Below are positions 5,996-8,701 of a stretch of DNA of 8,701 nt, in pieces. Numbering within the stretch: position 1 is the stretch's first letter; each line of letters starts with the position of its first letter. The translations under genes and the position numbers were made by a program. The stretch comes from SAR116 cluster bacterium (GTDB lineage Bacteria > Pseudomonadota > Alphaproteobacteria > Puniceispirillales > Puniceispirillaceae). The notes under the pieces are model-generated. The model was not told the DNA's origin and searched no databases. It saw only the letters and a program-made list of their open reading frames with translations. The stretch spans positions 1 to 8,701 of the forward strand of contig SHBC01000040.1 in assembly GCA_004213025.1 (NCBI GenBank), in the 5' to 3' direction.

Positions 5996-6634
5996 ATGAT
6001 CCCCGCCTTTGAACTTCTCGGCATGGCGTTCCTGCTGGGCTTTATCTTCAACGCAACCCCGGGCGCCGTCTTTGCCGAGACCATCCGGCACGGCCTGTCC
6101 GGCGGGTATCGCGCCGCGCTGTCGGTGCAATTCGGCTCGCTTGTCGGTGACGCGGCATGGGCGGTGCTTGGCCTCGCCGGCATTGGCCTGTTGCTGCAGG
6201 CCGATTCGCTGAGAATTCCGGTTGGCATTGCCGGCGCCGGCTATCTTGCCTGGCTGGCCTTTGACAGCTGGCAGGCAAGCCGCAGCGAGGCCGAGGTCAC
6301 GGCGGCGAACCAGGGGGCCAGCGCCATGCGCTCCGGCGTCGTGCTGTCGCTTTCGAACCCGCAGAATGTCGCCTATTGGGCGGCGCTTGGCAGCGCCTTT
6401 GGCGCGCTGGGGATCAGCAACCCGGACCGCATCGACTATACCCTCTTCTTCTTCGGCTTCATGGGCTCGTCGCTTGTCTGGTGCTTTGTCTGCGCCGGTC
6501 TGATCAGCCGCCTGTTCGGCGGACGCGGCGGGCTCTGGCGGGTCTGGACCTACCGCATCTGCGCCATCGCCTTTGCCTATCTGGCGCTGGGAACGGCGCG
6601 GGAGGTGATCAGCCTGATGTCACCGGCCGGTTAG
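5996..6634 (+). CDS. LysE/RhtB-family transporter (amino-acid or metabolite exporter)
   Basis: An inner-membrane protein of 212 residues with six predicted TM helices (about 4-24, 41-65, 72-92, 112-135, 147-172, 185-206), the usual LysE-superfamily layout. The family's N-terminal signature is present: FNATPGAVFAETIRHGLSGG (18-37), followed by FGSLVGDAAWAVLGLAG (46-62). The segment SLSNPQNVAYWAALG (118-132) fills the place of the NPK-type motif after the central loop. Members export amino acids such as lysine, homoserine or threonine; the substrate here cannot be told. The ATG at 5996 has no clear Shine-Dalgarno, and the in-frame ATG at residue 10 has none either, so translation may be leaderless or weak. 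It is divergent from pyk and convergent with the SET-domain gene (27-nt gap). Confidence 0.9.
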   Translation: MIPAFELLGMAFLLGFIFNATPGAVFAETIRHGLSGGYRAALSVQFGSLVGDAAWAVLGLAGIGLLLQADSLRIPVGIAGAGYLAWLAFDSWQASRSEAEVTAANQGASAMRSGVVLSLSNPQNVAYWAALGSAFGALGISNPDRIDYTLFFFGFMGSSLVWCFVCAGLISRLFGGRGGLWRVWTYRICAIAFAYLALGTAREVISLMSPAG

Positions 6635-6639
6635 CCCTT

Positions 6640-6673
6640 GGGGCCTATTCATCGGCGGGGCCTATTCATCGGC
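6640..6673. repeat. Perfect 17-bp tandem duplication spanning the end of the SET-domain gene
   Basis: ggggcctattcatcggc is present twice without a mismatch, at 6640-6656 and 6657-6673. The right-hand copy encodes the last codons and stop of the SET-domain gene on the minus strand (GCC GAT GAA TAG). The left-hand copy repeats the same codons and stop just beyond the gene, in the short gap before the convergent exporter gene. Exact identity implies a recent duplication. Confidence 0.95.
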
Positions 6674-7021
6674 CCTGGTTGTCCAGTATTCCTCACCATA
6701 ATCATGGAACAGCTCCTCGCCGGCCTTGATGTCGCAGTCGGCATAGAACCGCAGAAACCGGTTGTCGGTCTCGTCGACCTCCCATTTCGCATTGCCTGGC
6801 GCGGCGTGATTATAGAGCATGCCGCACCCCATCACGACGAGATAGTCATTCGGATCGTCAGGGCTGGTGAAGAGATAGTCATTCAGGCGGTTCGCCTCCT
6901 GCAGATCGTCGTCATCAATGACGATATAGGGGCAGAGTTCAAGCGTCTCGCTGGCGGCAATATCCTGAAGGGCAAAGACACCAAGCCCATGTGTCGGCGA
7001 CTCCCTGACCGTGATCTTCAT
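6662..7021 (-). CDS. Small SET-domain protein (putative protein-lysine methyltransferase)
   Basis: A 119-residue single-domain SET protein, expected to use S-adenosylmethionine to methylate lysine on a protein; the substrate is unknown. Visible SET motifs in order are HGLGVFALQDIAASETLE (11-28, opening strands), GMLYNHAAPGNAKW (67-80, matching the NH-x-x-x-P-N SAM-binding/pseudoknot motif, N71 H72) and IKAGEELFHDYGEEYW (98-113), with the catalytic-type tyrosine at Y108. There is no pre- or post-SET cysteine cluster, as is usual for short bacterial members. The protein is strongly acidic. The ATG at 7021 has AGGAAT upstream with about five bases of spacing. It follows the EamA gene by 64 nt on the same strand and may be cotranscribed. 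The last codons lie in a tandem duplication. Confidence 0.88.
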   Translation of the reverse strand: MKITVRESPTHGLGVFALQDIAASETLELCPYIVIDDDDLQEANRLNDYLFTSPDDPNDYLVVMGCGMLYNHAAPGNAKWEVDETDNRFLRFYADCDIKAGEELFHDYGEEYWTTRADE

Positions 7022-7085
7022 GATATTCCTGACCGTTTATTTCGTGAGCGCGAGGCCCAACATGTACTGAATTGGCAGCCGCCTG

Positions 7086-8057
7086 TCAGCCGCTTTGTCG
7101 CGGTGCCGGCGTGTGGAACGGGCGGTGTCTTTCGCGCATCGCGGTGATCATGCCGGCAGCCGCGATCATCGCCATGCCGAGGATCGCCAGCGGGGTTGGC
7201 CAGCTGTCGAACAACACCCGGCCCCAGAGCGCGATCAGCAGCAGATAGGTAAAGTCGAGCGGCGCCAGAAGCGAGCTGTCGGCGGTCTGGTAGGCACGGC
7301 TGAGAAACAGGTTCCCGAACAGGTTCAGCACCGCCAATATGGCAAGAAAGCCGAGCAGGATGGTGGTGACCTGCGGCCAACCGACAAGGATGAAGGGCAT
7401 CATCTCGCGCCAAGCCGGATCGACCGGAAGCCAGCTTGCCGCCACCGCGCCCATGCTGCCGGTCACGATGAACAGCAGATTGACCATGCATACCAGCGCC
7501 AGCGGGCTTTCATTTCGGCAATAGCGGCGCAGCACCAGGATGTTGCAGGCATAAAAGAACCCCGCCAGCACCGGCACCGCCTGAAAGGGTGTGAAGGCGT
7601 CGGCAAACGGGTTCAGCACCAGCAGACAACCGGCAGCGCCAAGCATCAGCGCACCAATGCGCCAGCGGCCAATGCGCTCGCCAAGCACCGGCCCGGCAAG
7701 CAGCGTGACAAACAGCGGATAGGTATAGAGGCCGGTCGCCATCTGGGTCACCGTGATCTGCTGGGCGGCGCCGAAGAAAAACGCCATGCACAGCGCCAGC
7801 AGCACACCTCGAAGAATGGCCGGCCCCAGTCGTTGCGGCCACAGCAGGCCGAGGCCGCCGGTAAAAATGGCAAGCCCGGCCAGCATCACAAGGTTGAAGC
7901 AGGAACGGATGATCTGAAGTTGCCAGAAACTCGTCTGCGGGGCGACAAACTTCACCAGCGAATCCTGCAAGGACAGGATACTCACCCCGACCAGCAACAG
8001 CGCCAGCGCCAGCATCGGCCTGTCACCCTGCGGCTGCTCAAAAATCGACATCCTCAT
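7086..8057 (-). CDS. EamA-family (DMT superfamily) transporter
   Basis: An inner-membrane permease of 323 residues with about ten TM helices in two homologous EamA halves (about 17-148 and 160-307). Family features include the FFFGAAQQITVTQMATGLYT segment and PLFVTLLAGPVLGERIG (114-130) in the first half. The second half has SRAYQTADSSLLAPLDF (253-269) and a final PTPLAILGMAMIAAAGMI helix. Such proteins export or import amino acids, nucleotides, drugs or other small metabolites; the substrate is not predictable. The C-terminus is a short basic cytoplasmic tail. The ATG at 8057 is followed by another in-frame ATG two codons later; neither has a strong Shine-Dalgarno. It is divergent from the DMSP-lyase-like cupin gene, so a shared regulatory region and a linked role are possible but unproven. 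Confidence 0.92.
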   Translation of the reverse strand: MRMSIFEQPQGDRPMLALALLLVGVSILSLQDSLVKFVAPQTSFWQLQIIRSCFNLVMLAGLAIFTGGLGLLWPQRLGPAILRGVLLALCMAFFFGAAQQITVTQMATGLYTYPLFVTLLAGPVLGERIGRWRIGALMLGAAGCLLVLNPFADAFTPFQAVPVLAGFFYACNILVLRRYCRNESPLALVCMVNLLFIVTGSMGAVAASWLPVDPAWREMMPFILVGWPQVTTILLGFLAILAVLNLFGNLFLSRAYQTADSSLLAPLDFTYLLLIALWGRVLFDSWPTPLAILGMAMIAAAGMITAMRERHRPFHTPAPRQSG

Positions 8058-8135
8058 GCGCCGTCACCATCCGCAGCCACCGTCTCGCCTGCAACCCTAC
8101 AGACCCGCGCCGTGCGAGGCGACCAAAATCACCAG

Positions 8136-8165
8136 CCCGCAATTACCCATCCCGCAATTGCTCAT
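8136..8165. repeat. 15-bp imperfect tandem repeat upstream of the cupin gene
   Basis: cccgcaattacccat (8136-8150) and cccgcaattgctcat (8151-8165) differ at two bases. The pair ends at a CATAAT (8163-8168) that could be a -10 element for the cupin gene. A binding site for a regulator is possible; so is simple slippage. Confidence 0.6.
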
Positions 8166-8168
8166 AAT
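8163..8168 (+). promoter_or_regulatory. Possible -10 element of the cupin gene
   Basis: CATAAT matches TATAAT at five positions, but no good -35 lies 16-18 bp before it (the region reads CAATTA). A perfect TTGACA at 8179-8184 is a rival -35, but its best -10 (near 8202) is poor. Either promoter would favour a translation start at 8241 over 8175. Confidence 0.25.
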
Positions 8169-8226
8169 AGCCGGATGATTGACACAGATGACCGCATGAC
8201 CAACAGTGGTGCCAGACCAGTTGCCC

Positions 8227-8230
8227 GAGG
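8227..8230 (+). promoter_or_regulatory. Ribosome binding site favouring the cupin start at 8241
   Basis: GAGG stands ten bases before the ATG at 8241. The upstream in-frame ATGs at 8175 and 8196 have no comparable site. Confidence 0.4.
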
Positions 8231-8240
8231 CGTTTGTTTT

Positions 8241-8701
8241 ATGACCGACAATATTGTCAGCCTTGATCTGCCAGCATCGATTGCCGATGCGCTTGCCGCG
8301 ACGATCACCCCCACCGCCACCGACGGCGCCATGCTTGACCAGTTGATCGGCGATCTGCGATCCGTGTCGTGCCAGCCGGGAACGCCGCCGCAGAACGATC
8401 CGCCGGATGCCGTCCTGCAGCATCTGCCGGGGCTTGTCGCCGCGATGCCGTCGACACCCGCCAGCGCGGCGCTGCGACCTTTGCTGGACAGTGTCGGCTG
8501 GTATCAGATTTTCGACAGCACGCATGTTCCCGACAGCCTGGCAACAGGCCTGATAGCTGGCCAGATCGTCGGTGGCCGCGGGCATCTTGTCAGCAATGAG
8601 CTGTATCTGGGGCTGTTTCTTCTGGCCCCGAACATCACCTACCCGCTGCATCAGCATGCATCGCTGGAAATCTATTGCGTCCTGTCCGGCGCGGTGTCGA
8701 T
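8241..8701 (+). CDS. Cupin of the dimethylsulfoniopropionate (DMSP) lyase family (DddQ/DddL-like), partial at the 3' end
   Basis: Enzymes of this family cleave DMSP to dimethyl sulfide and acrylate with a metal held in a cupin barrel. The frame is open to the window edge with no stop; 153 codons are visible from 8241. The N-terminal half (to about residue 85) is helical and unremarkable. Then come SVGWYQIF, GGRGHLVSNELYLGLFLLAP and TYPLHQHASLEIYCVLSG. The HxHxxxExY motif (H137, H139, E143, Y145) and the tyrosine five residues before the second His (Y134) match what is known for DddQ, where His, Glu, Tyr and a later His bind zinc and a Tyr acts as base. The fourth ligand and second cupin motif lie outside the window. 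The start is set at 8241 by its GAGG; 8175 or 8196 would add 22 or 15 residues. Whether it is DddQ, DddL or a non-DMSP relative is open. Confidence 0.75.
   Translation, partial: MTDNIVSLDLPASIADALAATITPTATDGAMLDQLIGDLRSVSCQPGTPPQNDPPDAVLQHLPGLVAAMPSTPASAALRPLLDSVGWYQIFDSTHVPDSLATGLIAGQIVGGRGHLVSNELYLGLFLLAPNITYPLHQHASLEIYCVLSGAVS

Noticed and set aside
8097..8657. Minus-strand open frame of 186 codons over the right edge
   Set aside because: It overlaps the cupin frame, whose HxHxxxExY motif is convincing. The minus product is glycine/arginine-rich with no domain.
1..8701. Mobile element, prophage or genomic island
   Set aside because: No transposase, integrase, phage structural gene, long inverted repeat or tRNA was seen. 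Base composition and codon use look uniform by eye across all genes.

Overview
The window looks like an ordinary chromosomal segment of a GC-rich marine alphaproteobacterium (GC near 60% by eye). The closest guess is SAR116/Puniceispirillales or a related Rhodospirillales-like lineage. This rests on the flavour of the proteins (MJ0042-type zinc-ribbon membrane protein, alphaproteobacterial-type secreted TPR protein, LysE and EamA exporters) and on a cupin at the right edge that resembles DMSP lyases of marine bacteria. It is inference, since there is no rRNA or marker gene. I see no RNA genes, insertion sequences, integrase, phage genes, CRISPR array or attachment sites.

Left part (1-1538, minus strand): a two-gene unit. 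It encodes a 141-residue exported protein of unknown function, followed 5 nt later by a membrane sensor (TM, periplasmic domain, TM, HAMP, PAS) that runs off the left edge. The sensor reading frame is broken by an apparent one-base deletion in its PAS domain. The last visible residues suggest a SpoIIE-type phosphatase domain beyond the edge. A good sigma70-like promoter lies at 1577-1605. Divergent from it on the plus strand is a secreted TPR protein (1773-2342), then a double zinc-ribbon, single-pass membrane protein (2499-3311).

Middle (3308-5795, minus strand): pyruvate kinase (pyk), then a 3-hydroxyisobutyrate dehydrogenase-family oxidoreductase. The oxidoreductase and the zinc-ribbon gene meet tail to tail and share a CTAG tetramer that holds both stop codons.

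Right part: a LysE/RhtB-type exporter (5996-6634, plus) is divergent from pyk. A minus-strand pair holds an EamA/DMT transporter (8057-7086) followed by a tiny SET-domain methyltransferase (7021-6662). At the edge, divergent from the EamA gene, is the first two thirds or so of a DMSP-lyase-family cupin with an intact HxHxxxExY metal/catalytic motif.

No new multi-gene system is evident. The best leads are the cupin and its divergent transporter, the frameshifted sensor with its small exported partner, the double zinc-ribbon protein, and a run of six short tandem duplications (11-17 bp units) scattered through promoters, signal-peptide codons and gene ends.
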